Positions 36,400 to 45,965 of a DNA stretch of 64,000 nt are shown in pieces. A program made the translations under genes and the position numbers. Positions within the stretch are counted from its first letter, which is position 1; each line of letters begins with the position of its first letter. The DNA lies in assembly GCF_036323495.1 (NCBI RefSeq), contig NZ_AP028947.1, positions 2,790,001 to 2,854,000 of the forward strand, given 5' to 3'. The notes beneath the pieces are model-generated. The model had not been told where the DNA came from, searched no databases, and saw only the letters and a program-made list of their open reading frames with translations. Source of the DNA: Limnobacter thiooxidans (GTDB taxonomy: Bacteria; Pseudomonadota; Gammaproteobacteria; Burkholderiales; Burkholderiaceae_B).

Positions 36400-38993
36400 G
36401 CTGTTTTTTCCTGACTTTGCACACTGTCCCGGTTCGGTGCCGTGCTGAGAACAGACACGACAAGGGAGGACAGGAAAGGCAAACTTTGCGACACCAGAAC
36501 AAGACACCATGCCATGTTCTCTCGCGAGTCAAAACCCAGCTGAAAATAAATCAGCCCCACCCCACACAACAACATCAAGGCCAGAATGGATTCATCCCGC
36601 GCGGCATTGAATGCCTGCAACACGGCCAGGTTACTGGCCATTTTCGGAGTGCGAATGAATGCAATTTTTCGCCCCACGAACAAGCCCGACAATGTAGCCC
36701 GGCCAATGACGTAACTCAGCGACAAGCCTGCCAGTGTAGCCGCCAATGCGGTTTTGAAATTGGCCTTGACCTGAACCAGGTACAGCGTGAACAGCTTGGT
36801 GATCTTGAAAGCAAAAAACAGGATAGGCACCACGCTGATTAACAGCGGGGGCGCATTAAATGCGATTGGGTTGAACAGCATCAAACCCGACCACAACACT
36901 GCGAGCAAGGTGAACACCAGGTTAAACCCGTCGGCAATCCAAGGCAGCCAGCCCGACACAAAGTGATATCGCTGTCCCCGGGTTAACTTGCTGTCACGAA
37001 ATCCGGTCAACTGGCCGGCATGCGATCTCAGAATCTGCATGGCCCCATATGCCCAGCGATGGCGCTGCTTTTTGTAATCAGTGAAATTGTCGGGCATGAC
37101 ACCACGGCCATAACTTTGATCGATATAAACCGCTTCATGGCCTTGTTCAAAAATACGCAAGCCCAACTCGGTGTCCTCTGTGATCGTGTCAACACCCCAG
37201 CGACCAACCTCTTCCAGTACGCTGCGTCGAACCATGGTCATGGTTCCGTGCTGAATAATCGCATTGCGCTCGTTTCGGGTCACCATGCCCAAATGAAAGA
37301 ACCCTTTGTACTCGGCATGGCAAATTGACTTGAAGATGTTTTCCGAACCATCCCTGTAGTCTTGCGGTGCTTGCACAATGGCAATTTCAGGCTTCTCGAA
37401 CTGAGGGGCAAGTTCACTGAGCCAATTCGGCTGAACCCGGTAATCCGCATCAATTACCGCCACCACTTCTGCCCTTGCACAGGTTTGCTCCAGCGCATAG
37501 TTCAAGGCACCCGCCTTGTAACCGCTCAAAGGCTTCACATGGAAAAAACGGAAACGCTCACCCAATTGTGCGCAGTGGGCCTGAACGGGTCGCCACGTGG
37601 ATTCACAGGCCGTGTTGTTGTCCACCACAATCACTTCAAAATTCGGATAATCAAGCCGTGCCAGCGCATTGAGCGTGTCAATCAGCATTTCCGGCGGTTC
37701 TTCGTAGGCCGGTACGTGAATCGACACAAAGGGCTGAAATCGGGATTCAGACTGGGACGCTGCGACAGACAGGGGCGACAACAACCGACGCCTGTTTCGA
37801 TACCACATTGATTCTGCCCATTCATGGGCCTCGGACATCACAATGACAAACACACCCACCACGCCGAGCAACAGCACCACCGAAATCGCCACACTGGCCC
37901 AGGTGTGATATTCAAGCGTGAAATCGTAAATCACGTAAATGATCAGGGACGACACCGCAAACGCATTGAAAATCAGAAAGGTACGACCGCTGTCGCGAAG
38001 CGCTGCACTGTCAATCAACAGCAACACAGTCATCAGCAAGGCCACCACAATGGATGCTGCAGCAAGCAACTTCCACTGCGGAATCGCAATGATGGGGCTG
38101 TCGGTTGCGAATTTGGCATCGCGAAATGAATCAAACACGCCCCAATGACCGCCCACACTGCCTTCAAGGTCAGACTTCCAGGGCTGGTCAAATGCCTCCA
38201 TGATGTAAAACACAATCGATTCCTGCTCCGCACGCTGAATGAAGCGACGCAAAAACTTGGCTTGATTGGCTTGCGAAGCAACAGCCTGCTTGATGGATCG
38301 ACCATTGCTGGGCCAACCCACCTCGGTGACTACAATGGGCTTGCCAGGAAAGGTTTTCTGTAACTGCCGGTAGGTATTGATCGAAAAATCAACGGCATCG
38401 TCCAGCGCAATGCCCTCCCAAAATGGCAACAAATGCACCGCCAGGTAGTCGACATGATTCGCGAGTTCAGGGTTTTTAAGCCAGACATGCCAAGGTTCAG
38501 CAGTACTGACGGGAATGTCTGTTGCAGCCCGTACAGTGTCCAGGTAGGCGGTGAGTTGCTGCACGCCAAGGTCTTCGCGCAACAAAACCTCGTTGCCCAC
38601 GATCAGGCGGATGACGTTATTGGAGGGGCTTTGAGCAACCTCCAGCAATCGCTCAACTTCTGTGGCATTGGCAAGCAGATCCGGACTTAACCAGGCTCCC
38701 AAAGCGACGTTGATGTCATGCGCAGCTGCCAATGCAGGGATTTCTCCGAACTGCCCTTCAACCGTGTAAGTGCGAATGGCCCGGGTTTTTCCAGCCAGCA
38801 ATGACAGGTCCTGATTGATTTCCTCAACGGTGGGCTCAACATTCTCAATCGGGCTTTGCCCGGCCTGATAAGGTGAAAATGCAAAACCAGGAACAACCTG
38901 GGTCCACGGTGGTTCTTGCGCAGGCTGGTTGGTGTAACCATACCCCCCCACAACCAGCAACACGAACGCAAACATGGCAAATACGGAGGGCAT
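36396..38993 (-). CDS. Membrane beta-glucan synthase, GH17-GT2 fusion (NdvB-like)
   Basis: An 865-residue inner-membrane enzyme. A hydrophobic N-terminus is followed by a periplasmic GH17-like transglycosidase domain (about 35-305) with probable catalytic Glu135 (VGNEVLLRE) and Glu224 (VVTEVGWPS). Several membrane helices (about 317-410) precede a cytoplasmic GT2 domain with DADYRVQ, EDTELGLR and QRHRWAYGA, and more helices follow. This architecture occurs in bacterial beta-1,3-glucan synthases of the NdvB type; the GH17 part may branch or cyclise the product. It is coupled to the phosphatase-superfamily gene downstream. Substrate is inferred. Confidence 0.88.
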   Translation of the reverse strand: MPSVFAMFAFVLLVVGGYGYTNQPAQEPPWTQVVPGFAFSPYQAGQSPIENVEPTVEEINQDLSLLAGKTRAIRTYTVEGQFGEIPALAAAHDINVALGAWLSPDLLANATEVERLLEVAQSPSNNVIRLIVGNEVLLREDLGVQQLTAYLDTVRAATDIPVSTAEPWHVWLKNPELANHVDYLAVHLLPFWEGIALDDAVDFSINTYRQLQKTFPGKPIVVTEVGWPSNGRSIKQAVASQANQAKFLRRFIQRAEQESIVFYIMEAFDQPWKSDLEGSVGGHWGVFDSFRDAKFATDSPIIAIPQWKLLAAASIVVALLMTVLLLIDSAALRDSGRTFLIFNAFAVSSLIIYVIYDFTLEYHTWASVAISVVLLLGVVGVFVIVMSEAHEWAESMWYRNRRRLLSPLSVAASQSESRFQPFVSIHVPAYEEPPEMLIDTLNALARLDYPNFEVIVVDNNTACESTWRPVQAHCAQLGERFRFFHVKPLSGYKAGALNYALEQTCARAEVVAVIDADYRVQPNWLSELAPQFEKPEIAIVQAPQDYRDGSENIFKSICHAEYKGFFHLGMVTRNERNAIIQHGTMTMVRRSVLEEVGRWGVDTITEDTELGLRIFEQGHEAVYIDQSYGRGVMPDNFTDYKKQRHRWAYGAMQILRSHAGQLTGFRDSKLTRGQRYHFVSGWLPWIADGFNLVFTLLAVLWSGLMLFNPIAFNAPPLLISVVPILFFAFKITKLFTLYLVQVKANFKTALAATLAGLSLSYVIGRATLSGLFVGRKIAFIRTPKMASNLAVLQAFNAARDESILALMLLCGVGLIYFQLGFDSRENMAWCLVLVSQSLPFLSSLVVSVLSTAPNRDSVQSQEKTA

Positions 38994-39164
38994 GGGCTAC
39001 AACTCTAGAGGCGACTTGATCAATTCAGGAAGGCAACTTAACGCAAACAGGGGACACCACGTTTACGCGCCCAATGGCTCAAGCGTTTGGGCCGCGGCGG
39101 ACATGTGTCCCAAAGCCAGCTGATTATGACGTGAATTTTACATTCGTGCGAACCTTGCGCGCAC

Positions 39165-39190
39165 AAAAAAGGGCCGACTTGCGTCGGCCC
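39165..39190 (-). terminator. Rho-independent terminator
   Basis: On the minus strand GGGCCGAC-GCAA-GTCGGCCC is followed by six T. It ends the unit of the MHS transporter and the small membrane protein. Confidence 0.93.
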
Positions 39191-39221
39191 CAATCGTACC
39201 CCAAACGAGTCAGGTACTTGC

Positions 39222-39434
39222 TTATTTGCTGTCGGCCGGGGCCACCGCTGCGGGCGGCGTTTGCTCGGCAACAGCACCTGAAGTAGGTACTGCCTGGCTA
39301 GGTGCAGCATTCTCGTGCGGTGTGTCACCACCGCCGTGCTGTTCTCCGGCCATGTTCAGGTTGTCACCCCCTTGCATGATCACGAACATTGACAAACCTG
39401 CGAACAGCAAGAAAGCAACAATCAACTTCCACAT
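39222..39434 (-). CDS. Small single-span membrane protein
   Basis: A 70-residue protein: one N-terminal membrane helix (about 3-20, WKLIVAFLLFAGLSMFVIM), then a Gly/His and Ala/Pro-rich tail likely to be periplasmic. AGGAG lies 7 bases before the ATG; a TTG two codons earlier is less likely. It starts 15 bases after the MHS transporter stop and is followed by a strong terminator, so it is co-transcribed and may be an accessory peptide of that transporter. No family recognised. Confidence 0.75.
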   Translation of the reverse strand: MWKLIVAFLLFAGLSMFVIMQGGDNLNMAGEQHGGGDTPHENAAPSQAVPTSGAVAEQTPPAAVAPADSK

Positions 39435-39449
39435 AAACAAACTCCTGAA

Positions 39450-41123
39450 TTAGTCGTCTTTAAAAATATCTACATCTTTGGTTTCGCGCACGAAGAGCAA
39501 ACCAATTACAAACGTACCGGCAGCAATAATGATCGGGTACCACAAGCCGTAGAACATGTTGCCGTTCTGAGCCACCATCGCAAAAGCGATTGTAGGCATC
39601 AAACCACCGAACCATCCGTTACCGATGTGGTAAGGCAAGCTCATTGATGTGTAACGGATACGTGTCGGGAACAACTCCACAAGCATCGCAGCAATCGGGC
39701 CGTAAACCATGGTCACGTAAAGCACCAACACGCTCAGGATCAGAATGATCTGCAGCTTGTTGATACGTGCTGGATCGGCTTTGGCTGGGTAGCCTGCTTC
39801 ACCCAATGCGGCCTTCACCTCTGCCTTGAACGCATCAATTGCAGCTTTGGAAGCATCATCAAACTTGCCGGCAACCACGTTGCCCACAGGTGCCGTGATC
39901 AGCTTTTCACCAATTTGAACGGTGGCTGGACCAGCAACTGTTGCAGTCACGTTTTCATAGCTGACAGAGTTCTGTGCCAAAAAGCGCTTTGCGATATCAC
40001 AAGATTTCTTGAAGTCGATTTCACGTGCAACAGGGTTGCCCTGGAAGGAGCAATCGCCAGCAGCTGCGGTCACAACAATCTTGTTCTTCGCTTGAGCTTC
40101 GGCCAAGGCTGGGTTGGCAGCGTTGGTCAAGGCATTGAACAGAGGGAAGTAAGTCAAACAAGCCAGCAACAAACCAGCCAGGATGATTGGCTTGCGACCG
40201 ATCTTGTCAGACAAAGTACCGAACACCACGAAGAACGGTGTACCGATCAGCAGCGATGCAGCAACCAGGATGTTGGCAGTTGAACCATCCACCTTCAATA
40301 CGCTGGTCAAGAAGAACAACGCGTAAAACTGACCTGAATACCAGACCACGGCTTGACCTGCAACCAGGCCAAACAGCGCCAGCAATACCACTTTCAGGTT
40401 TTTCCACTGACCGAAAGACTCGGTCAAGGGCGCCTTGGATGTTTTACCTTCTTCTTTCATTTTCTTGAAAGCAGGCGATTCATTCATGGTCAAACGGATC
40501 CACACGGAAATACCGAGCAACACGATGGACAGAATGAACGGAACGCGCCAGCCCCAATCAGCGAAGGCTTCTTCACCGATCAATGTACGGGTGCCCAAAA
40601 TCACGATCAGTGACAGGAACAGGCCCAAGGTCGCAGTTGTTTGAATCCAGGCAGTGTAAGCACCACGCTTTCCATTCGGTGCATGTTCAGCCACATAAGT
40701 TGCAGCGCCACCGTATTCACCACCCAGCGCAAGACCCTGCAACATTCGAAGCACGATCAAAATAATCGGAGCTGCAACTCCGATACTTGCATAAGTCGGC
40801 AGAATACCCACAATGAATGTCGAACCGCCCATGATCAGAATCGTGACCAGGAAGGTATACTTGCGACCAATCATGTCACCCAAGCGACCAAACACCAAGG
40901 CGCCAAAAGGACGAACGATAAAGCCTGCGGCAAAAGCCAACAACGCAAAAATGAAACCGGATGTGGGATCTAGTCCCGAGAAGAACTGCTTGGCAATGAT
41001 TGCTGCCAATGAACCGTACAGGTAAAAATCGTACCACTCAAATACCGTGCCCAAGGATGAGGCGAAGATCACTTTGCGTTCTTCACCGGTCATTGGGCGA
41101 GCTGCTTCTTTTGTACTCGCCAT
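39450..41123 (-). CDS. MHS-family MFS transporter with large loop insertion
   Basis: About 557 residues. The N-terminal half has the metabolite:H+ symporter signature (TVFEWYDFYLYGSL, FGRLGDMIGRKY, LQGLALGGEYGG). In the C-terminal half roughly 110 soluble residues (about 345-455) with two Cys are inserted between transmembrane helices, after PLFNALTNA and before INKLQIILILSVLV. This makes it longer than typical 430-residue relatives such as ProP or KgtP. The substrate is probably an organic acid or osmolyte. The ATG with GGGGA upstream is chosen over one five codons earlier. Confidence 0.88.
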   Translation of the reverse strand: MASTKEAARPMTGEERKVIFASSLGTVFEWYDFYLYGSLAAIIAKQFFSGLDPTSGFIFALLAFAAGFIVRPFGALVFGRLGDMIGRKYTFLVTILIMGGSTFIVGILPTYASIGVAAPIILIVLRMLQGLALGGEYGGAATYVAEHAPNGKRGAYTAWIQTTATLGLFLSLIVILGTRTLIGEEAFADWGWRVPFILSIVLLGISVWIRLTMNESPAFKKMKEEGKTSKAPLTESFGQWKNLKVVLLALFGLVAGQAVVWYSGQFYALFFLTSVLKVDGSTANILVAASLLIGTPFFVVFGTLSDKIGRKPIILAGLLLACLTYFPLFNALTNAANPALAEAQAKNKIVVTAAAGDCSFQGNPVAREIDFKKSCDIAKRFLAQNSVSYENVTATVAGPATVQIGEKLITAPVGNVVAGKFDDASKAAIDAFKAEVKAALGEAGYPAKADPARINKLQIILILSVLVLYVTMVYGPIAAMLVELFPTRIRYTSMSLPYHIGNGWFGGLMPTIAFAMVAQNGNMFYGLWYPIIIAAGTFVIGLLFVRETKDVDIFKDD

Positions 41124-41292
41124 CTTGAATGTCCCCATTGTCGTAATAATTGCTCATTCATTGATTTGAATGATGTAAGGACTATGGGGTTGTTATCTGA
41201 CTATTTTCTGACGAAGAGAGGCGCATGTATGAACAATTGTTAAATGACCAAACAATAAACAATTTTTCACATTTAACAATTAATGATGCATT

Positions 41293-41409
41293 TCAAGACA
41301 CAGTCTCCCTCAAAGAGGCCTGCAACACGTAGTCCTTGATTGTGCTGTCGCCCCAGTCTTCACCCACAACGATCAGGGCGTAACGCATTGCCGTGCGTGA
41401 ACAGGACAT
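41293..41409 (-). pseudogene. Fragment of a duplicated gene paralogous to the 42.3-43.3 kb gene
   Basis: Reading the minus strand, a 38-codon stretch encodes SRTAMRYALIVVGEDWG followed by DSTIKDYVLQ, then a short unrelated tail and a stop. This matches the C-terminal part of the secreted protein at 42.3 kb (SRTALRYALIVVGEDRG, then ENTIKDYVLQ) at both protein and DNA level over about 84 bases (41319-41402 against 42458-42541). The rest of the gene is missing. It is best explained as the relic of a tandem duplication that has decayed, with the hydrolase gene now lying between relic and intact copy. Confidence 0.75.
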
Positions 41410-41430
41410 TGCGAATCACCCTGCTGCTTT

Positions 41431-42309
41431 CTAGGCCAAGTGGTGAAGAAGTTCTTTGAGTACTGCATCGGGCTGCTCAGCCTGCAGAAAATGCCCACAA
41501 TTGTCTATCAACTCAACACGTATGCCTTTTGGAAAACAGGATGGCTCAACCATGGCCTGCAAAAGCCCGGCCTGCATGCAGCCATCCCTGACGCCGGCCA
41601 TGGCCAGCACCGGCACATTCAACTTTTGTCGGGACAAGGCATACATTGACCTTGTACTTGCCCTGTGCACAGTGAACAGGGCACGGTAATACCTTGTTGC
41701 GGCCCAAGCCACGCGCACATCTGAAAATGCGTGCAGCACCGGGTCAAAATCGGTATCTGTAAATGCCCACCCCGGCGACCATTGTGTCCACAATTCACGA
41801 AGGCGTGCGCAATCATCGATCATGACTTTTGCCGGGGCCTTCGTCGACTGCATTTCAAGCATGTAAGCCGACATGCGCATCTGTCGCGGCAACAGGCGCC
41901 AGGCCCGTTCAACTTTCTGAAATGGGGGTATGGCCAAAAGGGACAATGTTTTCCATGCAGAGGCATTCGTGGCCACAGCCGCCATGCCTGCAACAGCGCC
42001 CCAGTCGTGACCAACCAGGTGTACAGGCTGACCGGCAAACTGGTCTCGCCAAGCCAGCAAATCCAGCCCGGCGGTAAACGCATCGTACTGGGCACCCAAG
42101 TGAACCGATTCAGGCGTATATCCCCTCAGCCAAGGCCGCACGACTCGATAGCCTGCGCGAACCAAGCCATCTCCCACGGCATCCCAACTGTGCGGAGTAT
42201 CCGGAAACCCGTGAACGAGCAGGGCGACAGGCCCATCTGCGGGGCCAGAAACCAAAGCCCGCAATAATAGCGGGCCTTGTTTCAAATCAATTGTTTGCGA
42301 ATGGTTCAA
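41431..42309 (-). CDS. Alpha/beta hydrolase, epoxide-hydrolase-like
   Basis: A 292-residue cytoplasmic hydrolase. The oxyanion motif is LLVHGFPDTPHSWD, the nucleophile elbow GHDWGAVAG carries Asp as in epoxide hydrolases and haloalkane dehalogenases, and the catalytic His is in CGHFLQAEQP. Two cap-domain tyrosines needed by true epoxide hydrolases cannot be assigned with certainty. It overlaps the upstream secreted-protein gene by four bases, so the two are co-transcribed. Confidence 0.88.
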   Translation of the reverse strand: MNHSQTIDLKQGPLLLRALVSGPADGPVALLVHGFPDTPHSWDAVGDGLVRAGYRVVRPWLRGYTPESVHLGAQYDAFTAGLDLLAWRDQFAGQPVHLVGHDWGAVAGMAAVATNASAWKTLSLLAIPPFQKVERAWRLLPRQMRMSAYMLEMQSTKAPAKVMIDDCARLRELWTQWSPGWAFTDTDFDPVLHAFSDVRVAWAATRYYRALFTVHRASTRSMYALSRQKLNVPVLAMAGVRDGCMQAGLLQAMVEPSCFPKGIRVELIDNCGHFLQAEQPDAVLKELLHHLA

Positions 42310-43331
42310 AATAGCCTGCTGAAGTTTCCCCGGAAAAACGCTTCAAGACGGAAGGTCAACGCCACATAAGGATCAAGGTTGCCTTCGGTTGGAAAATGAA
42401 TTTCGGGAACGATGTCCATGAACAATATGTTTTTGTGAATATCGCGGCGGTAGTAAGCTTGCAACACATAATCCTTGATTGTGTTCTCGCCTCGATCTTC
42501 ACCCACGACGATTAAAGCATATCGCAGCGCAGTGCGTGAATCGATCACGCGGTTGATCTCGGCAGTCTGGGAAAACACGGCGGAATCCCTACGCTCCTCA
42601 AAGTCCACGTAAGTTTGAAAACGCAAGGTGCGATCTTCATCAATAGGCCTGTTGACGTCGAAATTGGTACGTACCTGCAATCCACGCTGGTTAAACTGGG
42701 TCACACGGCTGAGTGAGTTAATCTGCCACTTGCTTTCACTGAAATTCCATTGCCGTGCAGCGGAGTACCTGACATAGGGATCAAGTGGGGCACCGAACTT
42801 GACGCCCAAACCCAAGCCCTGAACCCAGGCTTCGCTGGGGTCTTTCGAAGAACGTTGCTCCAGACCAATTGCAGAGTTGTTGGTGTCAAAACGCTGACCA
42901 CCGCGGACCTCTCGAATACCTTGTTCAGATAACCGGCCCAAGGGCTCTTCGATGTCACTCTCGATAATCAGGCGAAGCCTTTTTTTGGTGGTCGGCATGT
43001 CAACCCTGAAACGCACACTTGGATCCAGCTTGGAATCCCCGGGTTGCAAGAGGGTATCCAGTGCAACGCGGAGAAAAGACTGGTTCTCCACAAACAAACT
43101 GTCTTCAGTTCCAAAAAACTGGTCCAGTTTGCGCGCAGTGTTGTCAACAATGCGAGTCAAGTCGTAATGCACCGGCTCAAATCGGTCCTGAAGCCACACG
43201 GGCAAATCACTTTCACCGTGGGGTACGGCAGCTTGTAACAACATGGGCTGCCACGCCAACATCACAACGATGGCCGTCACCAAAAAACTCCGACTTTTCT
43301 GTGCACTCCTGCACAACAAGTTGTTATTCAA
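42306..43331 (-). CDS. Exported beta-rich protein, possibly outer membrane (TTG start)
   Basis: About 341 residues. A signal peptide (SFLVTAIVVMLAWQPMLLQA) is followed by a helical stretch and then many alternating strands (KWQINSLSRVTQFNQRGLQV, TALRYALIVVGEDRG). The C-terminus ends in FSRLF, a terminal aromatic residue of the kind used by outer-membrane beta-barrels. Function unknown. GGGAG lies 7 bases before the proposed TTG; another in-frame TTG eight codons earlier has no ribosome-binding site. A fragment of a paralogue lies 900 bases downstream. Confidence 0.75.
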   Translation of the reverse strand: MNNNLLCRSAQKSRSFLVTAIVVMLAWQPMLLQAAVPHGESDLPVWLQDRFEPVHYDLTRIVDNTARKLDQFFGTEDSLFVENQSFLRVALDTLLQPGDSKLDPSVRFRVDMPTTKKRLRLIIESDIEEPLGRLSEQGIREVRGGQRFDTNNSAIGLEQRSSKDPSEAWVQGLGLGVKFGAPLDPYVRYSAARQWNFSESKWQINSLSRVTQFNQRGLQVRTNFDVNRPIDEDRTLRFQTYVDFEERRDSAVFSQTAEINRVIDSRTALRYALIVVGEDRGENTIKDYVLQAYYRRDIHKNILFMDIVPEIHFPTEGNLDPYVALTFRLEAFFRGNFSRLF

Positions 43332-43455
43332 AGTAGTCTCCCTGACAGGCTGCAAAGCGGACTGACATTCAACTTCAATGTACGCCTTTAAAACTGGCGG
43401 TGTAAGTCCCTGAGTTTGGCGATAAGATCAATAAAAATCATTCAGTTCATGACAT

Positions 43456-44544
43456 TCATGTTGCTGCCTGCGACTTGCCCCTCAACACACTGACCACCAG
43501 CGTAATTACGGTAATCGGCACCACAAAGCTCAGCATGGTGTTGGAATAAAGATCAAGCGCGTCATGCCCCTGGGCATTCAGAACCAGGTAAACCACGTAG
43601 GCTGTGTAGTAGGCCAAAAACACTGCACCCTCCCAGCGTGCAATTTCGCGACCCGTCAGGAAAATAGGCAAACAGGCGAAAGCCACTGCGAGCATCACCC
43701 ACATGTCAAACGCCATGATCGATGACGCGACCTGCAAGCCGGCAGGTAGGGCGACCAAACTGGCCAGGCCCAAACAAGCAAGTATGTTGAAGGTACAACT
43801 GCCAACGACATTGCCCACCGCAATGTCGCGCTCACCTTTCAGGGCGGCAGCCACCGACGTGGCCACTTCGGGCAGCGAAGTGCCCGCTGAAACAATCGTC
43901 AAGGCAATCACCACATCGCTCACGCCCATTACCTTCGCAAACTCAACCGCAGAACCCACCAGCCAATCAGACCCCACTACCAACAAAAACAAGCCAAAGG
44001 AAATCAAACCCAGTTGGGCTGGCCAGCGGGAATCCCAGGCGCCGGGTTTTGCAGGCTGATTTTCAACGTCAAACTCGGTATTGCCTGCCTGGGCCTGGCT
44101 GCGTGACTGAATGACCAGAAACGCGGTGTAGGCCACCATCAAAACAACCAGAATGGCGCCATCAATCCAGGAAAGAACACCATCCAGACTAAGCAACAAC
44201 AGCAAAACCGAGGCACCGATCATGATGGGCACCTCTTGACGTATCAATTGAAGATTGACAATCAAAGGGGCGATCAAGGCACTGACGCCCAAGATAAACA
44301 ACACATTGAAAATATTGCTGCCCACCACATTGCCAACCGCAATGTCGGTGGTGCCCTCAAGCGCAGCGCCCACTGAGACCGCAACTTCGGGCGCACTGGT
44401 GCCAAACGCCACCACAGTCAAGCCCACTACCAACGGCGAAATGCCAAATGAAAAAGCAAGTTTGGATGCCCCCCGAACCAGCGAGTTGGCCCCCAACACC
44501 AGTAGAACGAGCCCCAAACCAAAAAAAACTGCAGTACTCAACAT
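43456..44544 (-). CDS. yrbG: Calcium/sodium antiporter (YrbG-type)
   Basis: A 362-residue inner-membrane protein of the CaCA family with ten hydrophobic segments in two inverted halves. The two alpha repeats are clear: FGTSAPEVAVSVGAAL then GNVVGSNIFN, and AGTSLPEVATSVAAAL then GNVVGSCTFN, with the ion-binding Glu in each. A cytoplasmic loop of about 30 residues separates the halves. It exchanges cations across the membrane; which ions cannot be read from sequence. Confidence 0.93.
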   Translation of the reverse strand: MLSTAVFFGLGLVLLVLGANSLVRGASKLAFSFGISPLVVGLTVVAFGTSAPEVAVSVGAALEGTTDIAVGNVVGSNIFNVLFILGVSALIAPLIVNLQLIRQEVPIMIGASVLLLLLSLDGVLSWIDGAILVVLMVAYTAFLVIQSRSQAQAGNTEFDVENQPAKPGAWDSRWPAQLGLISFGLFLLVVGSDWLVGSAVEFAKVMGVSDVVIALTIVSAGTSLPEVATSVAAALKGERDIAVGNVVGSCTFNILACLGLASLVALPAGLQVASSIMAFDMWVMLAVAFACLPIFLTGREIARWEGAVFLAYYTAYVVYLVLNAQGHDALDLYSNTMLSFVVPITVITLVVSVLRGKSQAAT

Positions 44545-44664
44545 GTCGTTTTGCCCTTTGCGTGTTCAACAACCCCATTGTGAGGGATAAAAAATTCAAT
44601 AATTTCTCACCTGAACGGGTTTTCTCGTAGGATTCGGACATTACAGCCAGATCCAGATTGCAGC

Positions 44665-45042
44665 ATGAAACCCGTCATATTCTGCCTTGAAGACTTTGAA
44701 ATGCACCGTTTTGTACTGGAAACCCATCTCAACAGACTTTTGCAAAACAAGGCTGAGGTTCGCTACTTTCGCAGCCTCGGCCAATTGAAAGCCTCGGGCA
44801 GCACCTGCCAACTCTTGATCTCCGACCTCAACGTAGGAGACTCCAAAGCAGAAAACACCGCCAAATTTCTGTTGCAGTATTCCGAACACACACCGGTCAT
44901 CATTCAATCTTCCGACCCAATATTGCCAGAACAACTTGAACTACAGGCGCCCGGCCGCATACAGGCCGCCGAAAAAGGTGGTCAGGGTCAACGCTTCAAA
45001 GAAGCCATCGAAGAATTCATCTCGAAAATCGCGGTCACCTGA
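44665..45042 (+). CDS. Atypical single-domain receiver
   Basis: A 125-residue receiver-like protein. The acidic pair is reduced to CLEDFEMHR, the probable phosphoacceptor Asp lies in LLISDLNVGDS and the Lys in AAEKGGQG. The usual MPxMDG turn after the Asp is replaced by NVGDSKAENT, so its activation may differ from CheY. No kinase or output gene adjoins it. It is divergent from the antiporter gene. Confidence 0.75.
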   Translation: MKPVIFCLEDFEMHRFVLETHLNRLLQNKAEVRYFRSLGQLKASGSTCQLLISDLNVGDSKAENTAKFLLQYSEHTPVIIQSSDPILPEQLELQAPGRIQAAEKGGQGQRFKEAIEEFISKIAVT

Positions 45043-45143
45043 CCGACCCAGCGGACCATTGAACCGCAATGGCCTTCAAAGCGGGTTGAACCAGTCGGCA
45101 AACTGTACACTCCAAGGTGAATCGCAACATCACCGGAGTTCTC

Positions 45144-45950
45144 ATGTTGAAAGTATTGGTAAAAATGACCGCGTTGCTCCTGTTTGGCTGGAGCCAGGCA
45201 GGCTTTGCTGCCAGCGTGGACCAAAACTATGCTGCGTGGAATTCACTACTGGAAAAACACGTCAAATGGCTGCCCGACAACAAGCAGTCTGTCGTGGACT
45301 ACGATGGATTCAAAAAAGACCGTGACGCATTGAAACAGGTATTGAACGAGTGGTCGGCTTTGAGCCAAACCGAGTTCAATGCCCTGAACAAAAACCAGCA
45401 AATGGCGTTTCTGATCAACGCCTACAATGGCTTCACAGTAGAACTTGTTCTGACGAAATACCCCAACCTGAAGTCAATCAAGGACATTGGCGGCGTATTC
45501 AGCAGCCCTTGGAAGCAGGAGTTTTTCACCCTCTTGGGTAAAAAACGCAACCTGGACTGGATTGAACATGAGCAGTTACGCCCCAATTACAAGGAACCGC
45601 GAGTGCATGCTGCCGTGAACTGCGCAAGCATCGGTTGCCCGGCCCTGCGCAATGAAGCCTTCACGGCCAACAAGCTGAACGCCCAACTGGATGACGGAAT
45701 GCGTCGATTTCTCAGCGACCCCAGCCGAAACCGTGTGAAAAATGGCGAATTGCAAGTCAGCCCGATTTTCAAATGGTTTGCTGAAGACTTTGAAAAAGGC
45801 CATCAGGGATTCAAAGATGTAAAAGATGTGTTTGCCAAATGGGCCAAAGACATGGGTACCACGCCAGAAATAGTCGATAGAATCGCATCCAAATCATTGC
45901 CACTTGCGTATACCGATTACAACTGGGCCCTCAATGAGGCCAAACGCTAA
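45144..45950 (+). CDS. Secreted DUF547 protein
   Basis: About 268 residues with a signal peptide (MLKVLVKMTALLLFGWSQAGFAA). The mature protein has the DUF547 hallmarks QQMAFLINAYNGFTVELV and VHAAVNCASIGCPALRNEAF; the fold resembles transglutaminase-like proteins but the activity is unknown. GGAG lies 5 bases before the chosen ATG; a GTG nine codons upstream is less likely because it would extend the signal peptide. It starts a same-direction run of genes that reaches egtD. Confidence 0.85.
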   Translation: MLKVLVKMTALLLFGWSQAGFAASVDQNYAAWNSLLEKHVKWLPDNKQSVVDYDGFKKDRDALKQVLNEWSALSQTEFNALNKNQQMAFLINAYNGFTVELVLTKYPNLKSIKDIGGVFSSPWKQEFFTLLGKKRNLDWIEHEQLRPNYKEPRVHAAVNCASIGCPALRNEAFTANKLNAQLDDGMRRFLSDPSRNRVKNGELQVSPIFKWFAEDFEKGHQGFKDVKDVFAKWAKDMGTTPEIVDRIASKSLPLAYTDYNWALNEAKR

Positions 45951-45965
45951 AAACACTGCCACCCT

